Origin: Vairimorpha apis BRL 01 | Taxonomy: Eukaryota; Microsporidia; Nosematidae | Length of the DNA stretch: 36,242 nucleotides | NCBI GenBank assembly: GCA_000447185.1 | Contig: KE647330.1 | Coordinates: 1 to 36,242, forward strand | Reading direction: 5' to 3' | In this document: piece by piece, positions 1 to 9,174 of the stretch | How the letters are laid out: each line of letters starts with the position of its first letter | Numbering within the stretch: position 1 is the first letter of the stretch | Notes under the pieces: model-generated | What the model was told of the DNA's origin: nothing | The model's input: the letters and a program-made list of their open reading frames with translations, nothing else | The model's database searches: none | Program-made: the position numbers and the translations under genes

Positions 1-862
1 CTATATATGTAATGAGAAATATTAAAGTAGGAGGAATTAATTTCATTTGTTTGTTTTTTTAAATTTTTTATATTTATTTGTTTTATGTGTGATTGTGAAA
101 TTGAATGATATTTTTAAATAATTTCTAAATAAAAATTAAGCTTTTTAAACATGCAGAATGTATAATGCATCTTTATTTTTCATTCTTTAAATAATATTTT
201 TAACTTATATTGATGTAAATTATAAAATAAAGTATTATATGAAATTTTTTTATAGTCTAATAAGTATTAATAATTCATAGTTAAAGTTAAATAAAAAAAG
301 TAATTTTTAAAATTTATATATTTTGAGAATTTGAAAAAATAAAGCTGTATTTTAATACATATTTTATATTTTATATATTTTTTTAGCAATAAAAATTTTT
401 TTGTCTAGAATATTATCGATCATTTGAAAATTTTGAGAAAATTAAAGTTAAAAAATGAAATTTTTGATTCTTAAATATATTAAATTATTAAAATTTTTTT
501 ATAATTATTTGTTTTTTGATTTAAAATCATATTTAAAAATTAATGATTTAGTACAAATATTATAATTTATTATATTTTATATAATTAACAGTAGCAAAAC
601 AAAATAATCATTAATTATATTAATTATTGATAATGTATGATTTATAAATTAATTAAAATTTTTTAAAATAATCATATAATATTTTTTTTATAAAAAAATC
701 AATTAAACTTTTTAATTTTTGAGTATGTTAATTTATATAAGTTGAATTTTTAATGTATTAACTAAAAATGATTATTACAAAATAATGTAAAACAAAAGTG
801 ACAATTTTATTTTATTTTTTTATAAAAAAAAATATTCTTTAGCTTTACAGTCCTAATATAAA
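1..862. other. Intergenic, no gene seen
   Basis: Very A+T-rich sequence with stops in all frames, homopolymer A/T runs and no conserved protein similarity or tRNA-like fold that I can see. It lies downstream of the minus-strand BRCT gene. Confidence 0.7.
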
Positions 863-2534
863 TTATTTAAATAAATAAGAAAAAATATAATCTGTACTAT
901 ATTTTTTCTTCTCATTAACTTTACCTTTATAATTTTTTGCTACAAAACAATGCGTATAATTATCACTATCGACGACAGCACCCCCGCCGTTCTCAATAAC
1001 TCGTTTATAATTTTCTTTTTTGAATCATCTGCATATAATTTTACTTTCCATTTATAAAACGCTGGGTAACCTGTTGTATTTACCTTAATTCTCCAATTTT
1101 TGATTGATTTTATAATTTTCATATCTTTTTCTTCTGTATTTTCATCACATTTCCACTCGTATTTTTCATAATTAAAATGTTTTGAATTATCAAATTCATT
1201 TATAAAATCGGGTGTTAAAATCCATGCTCCGTTAGATAACGAACATAGAAATTTTTCTGATGTACTAAGATTACCCATTATTAAATGAGTGCAATTTTCA
1301 TATCTTTCACTAATAATATATTTAATATTATATTTTTCAAGTTTTTCAATTGCTTGATTTTTTAATAAAGAAGGTAATCCTGTAAATTGAAAAACTTTTT
1401 CAACAATAACAGAAGCTTTAATTTTTTTAATAGGCATTTTAGAAATAGTATTAGAAAATAATCCAAGCGTCAATTCTTTAACTAAATATTTATCCTCTTT
1501 CTCATGTTTCATAGTATACAGACATTGATCAATCCATTCAGACGAAACTACTTTATAGGGTTTTTTGCCGCATTTTTTATATTCTCTCTTATCTCTAATT
1601 ATAAGATGCGTACATGTAATATCATCCTCTTCTTTTATCAAACTTCCTAATGCTTTTAATTTATTTTTTAAAATTAAACTATCTTGTTTCAAAGTTTTTT
1701 CTAAACAACAAACAACATTTTTAAAAACTGGTTTTTTCAATTTATTGTAAATAATATATGGTTTTATCATTAACTCAGCTTTATATTCAACACAATCAAA
1801 AATATATTGATAATGTAAAATTTTATACTTATCTTCTTTAAGACTGTTATTACTTTTTGTTACAATAAAATCTACATTTGAATCAATAACAGAAACACGT
1901 ATTCCATCGTATTCTATGATTAATTTTTTAATATGATTAAATAGTGATTTATCTAAAGTTGGATCTATGTAAATTACTTTTCCAAGAAACATATTATTAC
2001 ATTCTACACGCAATGCATTTAACATAAAAGGTTTTTTAATTAATTTAAAATTGTTCTTAAAAATATTTTCTGATGTTATAATTGGGATATTGTATTTTTT
2101 GCAAAAATCTATTTTTTCTCCTTCATTTGAATTAGAAATAAAAAAACTAGTAAAGATATTTAAATTTTCATTGTAAACAGCACCAAGTAAAGTATAATAA
2201 TTTATAAAAATATCATTTGTAATATCATTAGAAGAAAATTCTATACCTTCTAATGGTCTCATTATATATTTATTGACATTAGAAGTAAAATCATATAACC
2301 AATCAATACTTAAAAATTTAATGTTCCAAATCATAGCTTGAATAAATTTATTACTTATTATAGATTTGTATGAAATTAAATATGTTGTTAATGGTGTTAA
2401 ATCGTCTTCAAGTATAATGTGAGAAGGTAAGTTTTTTTTATTTTATCTTTTTCCAATTCAGATATTCCTGTTGTCGTTACAAAGATTTTAGATTTATGTG
2501 TGTCTAAAATATCAAATTCTTGTGATAATTCCAT
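863..2534 (-). CDS. Six-BRCT protein, Rtt107/Brc1-like (two frameshifts)
   Basis: Probable DNA-damage scaffold that binds phosphorylated partners at stalled forks. The longest single open frame covers 940-2334, but coding similarity continues on both sides in other frames. The upstream part starts at ATG 2534 and contains a BRCT opening (KIFVTTTGI, then LPSHIILEDDLTP). The downstream part ends at TAA 863-865 and reads VIENGGGAVVDSDNYTHCF, a classic BRCT GG-turn. Both joins need one more A on the coding strand, in the runs at 2432-2439 and 1016-1021. The joined reading is about 557 residues with six BRCT-like units at roughly 15-85, 95-160, 183-248, 274-337 (SSEWIDQCL), 378-440 (FTGLPS, CTHLI, KFLCSL) and 496-557. 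The four-plus-two arrangement, and a fifth unit of the PTIP/MDC1/Brc1 type, point to Rtt107/Brc1; TopBP1/Dpb11 is the alternative. The start has only a CC pair upstream. Confidence 0.65.
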
Positions 2535-4449
2535 AAGGATTAAAAATTATTTTATTTCTAGACATTTCTATAAATAAGAAACTAAGTTTTAGAATTAATT
2601 CTCAAAATTAATATTAAAATTTTTAAAATTTTTCTTAAAATATATAAATTTAACAGAAACTGAATATCTATAAAAATGATTATTTTTATAATTTAGTAAA
2701 ATTTTTATAGATAAAATTAAAAGATCTTTGTTACAATAATATTTTCATTAATGTTAAAAAAATTATGAATTTATGTAATATAATATTAATTTTATTTAAT
2801 ATTTTAAAAAACTATTTACAATATTTAAAATGTCTATTTCTATTCAAAAGTGTTAATATATGTGAATTAGATAAAAGAAAATAATTTTATTTATAAAAAT
2901 TTAAAATTTTATTTGTTAAACATTATAAATTTTCTTTTAATTATTATTTGCACAATTATTTACTATTAAATTTTAAATAAAACAAAAATAAATTATTTAA
3001 ATTACATATAAAATTCTTAATAATATAACTTTTTATTAAAATTGATTTTAATTTTTTCAAAAAATAGTATTTACACTATTATTTACATATTTTATTATAA
3101 ATTACATGATAATTCCTGATTTAAAGAATTTTTTATAATAATAGAAATTCAATATAAATAATAAATGTCAGAAAAGAAATAAAAAATAAACAACTGAACA
3201 TACAAATTGTAGTTACATAAACTAATTTAAGAATTATTTTAAATTTTTAATAAATACAATAAATTGATAATTATAAATATTATAAAAATAATCAAAAAAA
3301 AATTTTTTGGAAAAATTAATCATTGGATATATATATTAATAAATATTTATTAATTTAGAAATTTTTAATTATTTATTTTATCAATATATATTAAACAACA
3401 AAGTTGAACAAAAAAAGCATATAAAAATAAATTTTTAGTAGAATTTAATAAAAGTATTGTATTTAAATATATATATATATATATATTAATTATAAATTAA
3501 AACAGAGTATTTTAATTAATTATGTAGTTATAGCTTTAATTAAATTACAATAAATATAAATTGTAAATGTTTTCATAAAAATATATTGTTTGTTTTAAAT
3601 TTATAATTAAGCAAAATATTATCATATTATTCAAAAATAAATGTTAATTTTTTTGCCAGAACATTCCATACTATTTTATACATTAATATGTTAATATAAT
3701 TCAATTTAATAACTTAATGTAACTATTATTTATTTAAGTAAATGAAATTAAAAATATTATGAAAAACTAAATATATTAAAGATATGAAAATTTAGTTGAT
3801 AAATAATAAAAATTTTTACATGAATTTATAATATTTAAATAGTTTACTACAGAGCATTTCAAATTTTTTTTAATTTTAGTACTTTATAATTTTATTTTAT
3901 AAAATTAAATTTAATTAATTACTACAAACACTTGACAAAAATAACAATATAATTGTTGCTATCGTTTGAACTAAACATATGGATGAAAGTGGTTTTCTTT
4001 TTATAGATAAATTGTATTGATTTTTTCACATCAACATATGAGTTTCTGATTTCAAATCTAACCAGAGACAGACAGATTTAGGTGTGCCTACAACAATAAT
4101 TATTATTAAATGTTAAAATGATTAATAAATTAGCTTTCATTTTTAAAAAGATTTTTTTAAATTTAATTGCAAAATTATCTGAGATTCTTTTTGTAATTTA
4201 AGTATAACGCGTTTAGGTTTATATATATATTTTTTTAAACATACAAAAATAATTTATTTTCATAACAATATTAAACTATTTGAAATAAAAACATCAAGAT
4301 TATAACAGTTTTTTGGAATTTGTATTATTTTAAGTTTTAATATTATAGATTAAATCATTTAATAAAAAAATAATGTTTAATGATAACTAAAATAGACAAA
4401 TATATATAAATTTGAAAATATAAATAAATCTATAGAAAATTATTTTAAA
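2535..4449. other. Intergenic, mostly featureless
   Basis: About 1.9 kb of A/T-rich sequence. It holds a short (TA)n microsatellite near 3467-3486 and one G+C-richer patch at 3922-4090, listed separately. I see nothing else. Confidence 0.65.
3922..4090 (-). other. Coding-like relic of unknown origin
   Basis: On the minus strand about 50 codons are open down to a TAG at 3922-3924, and read LSLVRFEIRNSYVDVKKSI at their start. A second frame just upstream reads VVGTPKSVCLWL, so a one-base shift near 4070 would extend the segment. Base composition is clearly less A+T-rich than the flanks. No start codon with a CCC/GGG block is present. I do not recognise the family; it may be the tail of a decayed gene or mobile element. 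Confidence 0.25.
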
Positions 4450-4461
4450 CCCTTTAATTTA

Positions 4462-5610
4462 ATGATGAAAAATGTGTTAATAGTTGGCACAGGAGGAATA
4501 GGTTGTGAATTAGTTAAATTATTATACAATTCTGTACAAATTAAAATTACTCTTATTGATTTCGATATAATTGAACTTACAAATCTCAATCGCCAATTTT
4601 TATTTACATCAAAAGACATTAAAAAATATAAAGCACAGATTGTTGCTGACAAAATTAAATATATAACAAATTGGGATGTCAACGTAATTATAGATAACAT
4701 TTTTAATTTTAACTTAGATTTTTTTAAACAATTCGACATAGTGTATAATTGTTTAGATAACAACGAAACACGCACATATGTAAATACGAGATGTTTTTTG
4801 TTAAAGCTTAAACTTGTTGATGGTGGATCAAATGGTTACTTGGGACAATCATGTATTTTTGATTATTCTAAAGAATGTTTTGATTGTTTACCAAAACAGA
4901 TACCTAAGAATTATAATATATGTACTATAAGAACTATACCTACAAAATTTGAGCATTGTGTTGAATTTATAAAAGAAATTATTATCGAAAAAGGTGAAGT
5001 TTTTAAAGTAAAAAATTTAAAAAAATTTATAAACAAGCAAATATTAGTTCAAAATGGTAATAAAAAACTAAAAGTTAAATATAATTCTAAAATATATTCA
5101 AAAAATTAAAAATTAATTTATAAATTATCATGTATAAGAGCTAAATCTGCAAACATTTCTTCTATAAGTTTTTTTCATTTTTTAGGCATGTTAAAAAATA
5201 TAGTACCTTCTCTATGTACAACAAATTCAATTATTGCTTCATATATGTTATTAAGCGAAAAAAAAATTTTAATTTTTTTTAACATTGAACAAAAAATTAT
5301 GCATTAAAATGGAACCAAACGAAAAAAATTCAAATTGTGTTATTTGTAGTAAAGATTGGATAATTATTAATTTAAAAAAAATTCAAATTATAATGATTTT
5401 TTTATGTTTATAAATAAACAATTAAATTATGATTGTAAGTCAATTTCAAATGAAGATGGTTTTTATTTTTCCAAACTTACAAATAATTTAAATGAAATAA
5501 TAAATATAAAAACAAACACTATATGTACACTAGAAATTAGAAATAACATATTAGTCAAACTATATATAAATAAATATACTCTTGAATTTGAAATAATCGA
5601 AAAAGTATAA
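4462..5610 (+). pseudogene. UBA2: SUMO-activating enzyme E1 catalytic subunit (Uba2), broken
   Basis: Uba2 adenylates SUMO and passes it to its own cysteine, then to Ubc9. The first frame (4462-5109) has the ATP fold GTGGIGCE (9-16), the signature IIELTNLNRQFLF (36-48), zinc pair C139/C142 and the catalytic Cys154 in CTIRTIP. A TAA at 5107-5109 ends it, yet the same frame goes on with family sequence (RAKSANI, then NIVPSLCTTNSIIASYMLL). After an extra A in the run 5291-5296, a second frame carries the other zinc pair (NCVIC). After a missing A in the run 5374-5381, a third frame (5404-5610) matches the ubiquitin-like domain. All domains are thus present in order over about 381 codons, but with one in-frame stop and two shifts. 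CCC at 4450-4452 precedes the start. It is either a decaying gene or a live gene with several sequence errors; the stop favours decay. Confidence 0.8.
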
Positions 5611-5882
5611 TTTAATGTAATCTTAAAAAATATTTTTAAACTCTATCTATTGAAAAAAATTATGTATTGAATTTTTATTTTGAAGGAATATTACAAAACA
5701 TTAAAAATCAATTAATTTTTTTATAAAATGAAGCAATTTATATTTGTATGATTATTGCATTAAGAAAAAATAAAATTTAATTTTCAATACAAAAATTTCA
5801 AAAAAAAATTGTTTAAATTTGTGATTTAAGAAAAAAGCATAATATATTTTATTTACATATACATATAAAAGAAAAATTTATT

Positions 5883-6191
5883 TCAAGTTAAACTTATTTT
5901 TTTGACCAATTCATTTATAATATCATACTTGTTTTGTATATTGTCTAAATTTTTTATTTTATTTTCAAATTCTGACTTCTTTTTGTTTTCTTCTTCAATT
6001 ATATCATTTTTCAATTGCTCATCTAATGCTACTAATTCTTCAAATTTAAGTTCTTTTTCTACCATAACTACCTCCATTGCATCATCATGTGCTTGCTTTT
6101 TCATGTCATCATATTTTTTATACGCTTCAGTTAGTAGTTCTTTAGCTTCATTTTCGAATTGCACTAATTTTTTTATACTTTCTGTTGACAT
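5883..6191 (-). CDS. VMA10: V-type ATPase subunit G
   Basis: Subunit G is part of the peripheral stalk that links the V1 motor to the membrane sector of the vacuolar proton pump. The 102-residue protein has the family layout: an N-terminal segment SIKKLVQFENEAKELLTEAY followed by a long, highly charged helix (KKQAHDDAMEVVMVEKELKFEEL) and a lysine/glutamate-rich C-terminal half. Length is close to that of yeast Vma10 (114 residues). The start is supported by GGGG at 6193-6196, one base upstream of ATG. The frame is intact despite several A runs. The antisense open frame is a shadow of this charged helix. Confidence 0.8.
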   Translation of the reverse strand: MSTESIKKLVQFENEAKELLTEAYKKYDDMKKQAHDDAMEVVMVEKELKFEELVALDEQLKNDIIEEENKKKSEFENKIKNLDNIQNKYDIINELVKKISLT

Positions 6192-6196
6192 ACCCC

Positions 6197-6737
6197 TGTT
6201 TTGTTAGATGCGTTGCATAAATTTTTATAAATTTGTGTGTTCAAATCTAACCAATAAAAAGCGTGATTTTAATGTTTAAAACACAACATTTTGATATAAT
6301 TTTTTTATCATTAACAATATTAGCTTTAAAAATAAAAAAAATCTTTTTTTTATAATTATATTTTGAATATTTAATAAAATAAATCTTATAATTTTCAAAT
6401 AAAACAAGTACAGCATAGTCTTAAATAAAAAATTATTATATTACAACATTATTTATTTGAATAATTACAAAAAAATATTAAATTTTTTTTTAAAATTGAA
6501 GTTAAGAATAATTAAATTAGGTGAAATTTTTGGTTTCTTTTTTTATGTGTATTTTATATTATTAATAATAATTTTTAAAAATAATTAAAATGTGTTAGTT
6601 TTTTGTTAAATATTTAAGTAAGATATAAAAAGTGCATTTTATTAATAATAAATTTAATAAATAGAATCACTTAATTTAACATGTTAATTTCCTGGGTTCA
6701 TTATACTATGGAATTATTTGTTTGTCGTACTTCATAG
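6197..6737. other. Intergenic
   Basis: A/T-rich spacer. It contains TCAAATCTAACCA at 6241-6253, an oligomer repeated elsewhere in the window. The G+C-richer bases from about 6680 onward probably belong to the 3' part of the adjoining retroelement relic. Confidence 0.6.
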
Positions 6738-7135
6738 TTACACCTTTTGTTGGGCAAGATTTATCAAGTTCTCTATAGCACGCATTATAATGTCCTCTTT
6801 ATCTAGACCGTCGTCAATACTTCTACGTTGTTCAAAAGATATAGTTCCTAGAATTTTTAATACCCTTGATTGAATGTATGCCTCTATATTTGGGCTGATT
6901 TACAATTGCTGTAAATAATTCTTGTGGTATATAGTCATCACACCATCCCATGTTATGACATATGGTATAATTTTAGTTTTATAAGCTTTATACAACATCT
7001 TAAGCTCGTTACATAATAATTCGTAATTCTTCACCTTTTCCAATTCAACTTGTTGCAAATTATCTTGGCTTGTATGCCGACTTCAAGAAGTATGATTTCA
7101 CGTTTTATTTTGTCATAAATAAAGAATCGCTTAAT
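6738..7135 (-). mobile_element. Decayed retroelement fragment, C-terminal nuclease-like region
   Basis: This patch is less A+T-rich than its surroundings and translates on the minus strand into a conserved-looking domain spread over two frames. The first part reads KRFFIYDKIKREIILLEVGI. After a frameshift near 7060 it goes on with DNLQQVELEKVKNYELLCNE, IIPYVITWDGVMT and YHKNYLQQL. An in-frame stop follows, then NIEAYIQSRVLKILG, down to a TAA at 6738-6740. The D...E-V-G and E..K..xY spacing fits a restriction-like nuclease fold, and the run resembles the tail of non-LTR retrotransposon polyproteins seen in microsporidia. That identification is from memory of the pattern, not a search. No reverse transcriptase core or element ends are visible, so it is a 5'-truncated dead copy. 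Confidence 0.5.
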
Positions 7136-7738
7136 TATTATCTATTATAACAAAATGTTAAATTATTATTAATTTTATTTTTAATTAATTTATAAAAATA
7201 TTTTTTTAAATTTACATTTTATATATTAAAATTTTATAATGTTGATTTTGAAAAGCTATTTTGTTATTATTCTTATGAAATATTTTTAATTTTAAATTAT
7301 CAATAGACAAAATGTAATAAATCAAAATGAAAATAGCATTTCTTAAATATATATATTATTATTTTACTATATATTTTTTAAAATTTAAATTATTTTTAAA
7401 AAAAATACTATATTTTAAAATGTAAATGTTTAATCACTGTTAAATTATTATAACAAAAAAGAATTTTAATTCATATTTTAACGATAGAATTAAATTTTTT
7501 AATATGATAAAACTGTTTCTTTTACAATTTAAAAGTTTTTAAATGTTATAAATGATTGACGTATGTTTTTTTAAATCAATATTTTTAGAAAATATTATTT
7601 TACCATACTTTTTTCATACAGTACTAAAATAATAAGATAAATTTTATATTAATTGGCAAAAAAAATTTTCAGTTGTAAAATATTATCTTTATTTAATGCA
7701 TAAAACATTCTATTTGTTATTATAATATAATAAGCTTT
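7136..7738. other. Intergenic, no gene seen
   Basis: A/T-rich spacer downstream of the minus-strand gene at 7739, with stops in all frames and no recognisable motif. Confidence 0.65.
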
Positions 7739-8230
7739 TTATTTAAAATTTAAATTAGGTTTTTTAAATTCACAAACATTTTCTAAATCGCAACATTCTC
7801 TATTTAAAATTTCTTCTGCATTATTTTCAGAACTACTTATTCTAATTAGGAAAAAATCATCTTCCATATATTTGGAAATTTCTAATAAAAAATCTTTTCC
7901 TTCATGTTTCCAAATTTCAATTTTATTATTTTTTACATTTTCATATCCTAATTTTGTTAGAAGAGAAATTACACAGCTTATATAATTGTTATCCAATCTT
8001 CTCAATAAAGTTTCTTCATTAGTTATTAAAAATTTCCTATTTTTATTTTTATCAGTGTGAATTTCTTTAATAATTTCCATAAGATCTTCATTAATTCTTA
8101 TATTTATAAAAGTATTTCCTTTTTTATATAATGATTCATCAAATTTAAAATCACTTGTAGTGTAACAAGATTTTATTTTTTCTATATTATTGCTATAAGA
8201 ATAAAGTGAATAAGTATAATTTTTTGCCAT
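7739..8230 (-). CDS. Unknown protein, 163 residues
   Basis: Intact frame beginning MAKNYTYSLYSYSNN. It has alternating hydrophobic strands and charged loops (INIRINEDLMEIIKEIH, SLLTKLGYE, IEIWKHEGKDFLLEISKY, FFLIRISSS), which suggests a mixed alpha/beta globular domain. There is no signal peptide or membrane segment. The C-terminal half faintly recalls the beta-barrel of Mediator subunit Med18 (a lone LGYE followed by a G-F-x-L-E-I strand), but this is too weak to name. It is divergent from the E2F gene: the two start codons are only 26 bases apart. The shared spacer has GGG/CCC at 8250-8252, about 20 bases from this ATG. Confidence 0.7.
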   Translation of the reverse strand: MAKNYTYSLYSYSNNIEKIKSCYTTSDFKFDESLYKKGNTFINIRINEDLMEIIKEIHTDKNKNRKFLITNEETLLRRLDNNYISCVISLLTKLGYENVKNNKIEIWKHEGKDFLLEISKYMEDDFFLIRISSSENNAEEILNRECCDLENVCEFKKPNLNFK

Positions 8231-8249
8231 CTAAGGACAAAAAAATAAT

Positions 8250-8252
8250 CCC
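8250..8252 (+). promoter_or_regulatory. CCC start signal of E2F, within a 26-base divergent spacer
   Basis: CCC lies four bases before ATG 8257 and decides that start over the longer open frame beginning at 8206. On the other strand the same block reads GGG about 20 bases from the start of the gene at 8230, so one block may serve both directions. Confidence 0.6.
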
Positions 8253-8256
8253 TTTA

Positions 8257-8835
8257 ATGATAATTCCAACTTCAGACAGGTTATCGTCTGCAAGATCGGA
8301 AAATAGTTTATATTGTTTAACAAAAAAATTTATAAAAATGATTCGTGCTTCAAAAGATAAGATTATAAATCTTACAACAGCAGCAGTTGAGCTTGGTGTA
8401 CATAAAAGACGAGTTTATGATATAACAAATGTGCTGGAAGGACTTGGTTTACTTGGTAAATGGTCTGTTAATAGTGCTAAATGGATTGGTGAAAATATCG
8501 ACGACCATATTGAAGATGAAGATGAAAAAGAGAATTTATCTTCTTGTAATGAAAAACATATAAGTAATGAAGAAATGAATTTAGACCGACAAATAGCAGA
8601 TTTAAACACTGAGATATTTAATATGTCACAATGTAAAACAAATCTTGAAAATGCATTTGTCACTTTTCATGATTTGCAAAAACTTGATAGTTTAAAAGAT
8701 AAAATGATATTTAGTGTTAAAGCACCATCAGATACTATAATGGAAGCTCCTAAATACGAAAAAGGTGTATATAAAATGAATTTTATTGCAGAATCTGGAA
8801 ATATTATGGTTTATTATGTATCTGAAGAAAATTAA
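8257..8835 (+). CDS. E2F transcription factor, compact
   Basis: E2F proteins, usually paired with DP, switch on S-phase genes. This 192-residue form keeps the winged-helix DNA-binding domain at 12-78 (SARSENSLYCLTKKFIKMI) with the DNA-contacting RRVYDITNVLEG at 51-62. A dimerisation helix follows at about 104-145. The marked box follows, with a near-textbook IFSVKAPSDTIMEAP at 151-165 and the final strand GNIMVYYVSEE. It lacks the C-terminal activation and pocket-protein-binding region of animal E2Fs, and an acidic linker (84-92) sits after the DNA-binding domain. The start at 8257 is chosen because CCC lies just upstream and because the extra 17 residues from 8206 would overlap the divergent gene. 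The presence of the marked box makes E2F rather than DP the right call. Confidence 0.9.
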   Translation: MIIPTSDRLSSARSENSLYCLTKKFIKMIRASKDKIINLTTAAVELGVHKRRVYDITNVLEGLGLLGKWSVNSAKWIGENIDDHIEDEDEKENLSSCNEKHISNEEMNLDRQIADLNTEIFNMSQCKTNLENAFVTFHDLQKLDSLKDKMIFSVKAPSDTIMEAPKYEKGVYKMNFIAESGNIMVYYVSEEN

Positions 8836-9174
8836 TTAAATTATATAAATTACCTGAATTTTTAATAAATTCAAATTATTTTTAATTTTAATTTAGTTTT
8901 GAGTGTTAAATTTTTTTTTAATTTAGCATTTATAAATTACTATTATCTGATGGGAATTTAACAAAATATAGTTTTAAATTTTAAAATATAAAAATTAATT
9001 TATTAAATATATAAATATTGATACATACAAAAAAAATAATTTAAAATTTTAATTCTCATAATATTAAAAGAATTTATTAATAATTATTTTTAATATATCA
9101 ATATGTATATAATATATGTTTTAAATTTTTTATTTTAAAAAAATACAACTAACAAAAAAACATATCATTTAAAA
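8836..9174. other. Intergenic between convergent genes
   Basis: A/T-rich 339-base spacer between the 3' ends of the E2F and Rad16-like genes. Several AATAAA-like strings are present, as expected by composition; nothing else is seen. Confidence 0.6.

Noticed and set aside
2427..2432. GTAAGT on the plus strand at the BRCT frame break
   Set aside because: It is antisense to the gene, so it cannot be its splice site. The break is explained by the neighbouring A run.
3467..3486. (TA)n tract as a possible origin or regulatory element
   Set aside because: It is a short microsatellite expected at this composition, with no associated structure.
8206..8256. Longer E2F start at 8206
   Set aside because: It would overlap the divergent gene's first codons and has no start signal. 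CCC and the homology support 8257.
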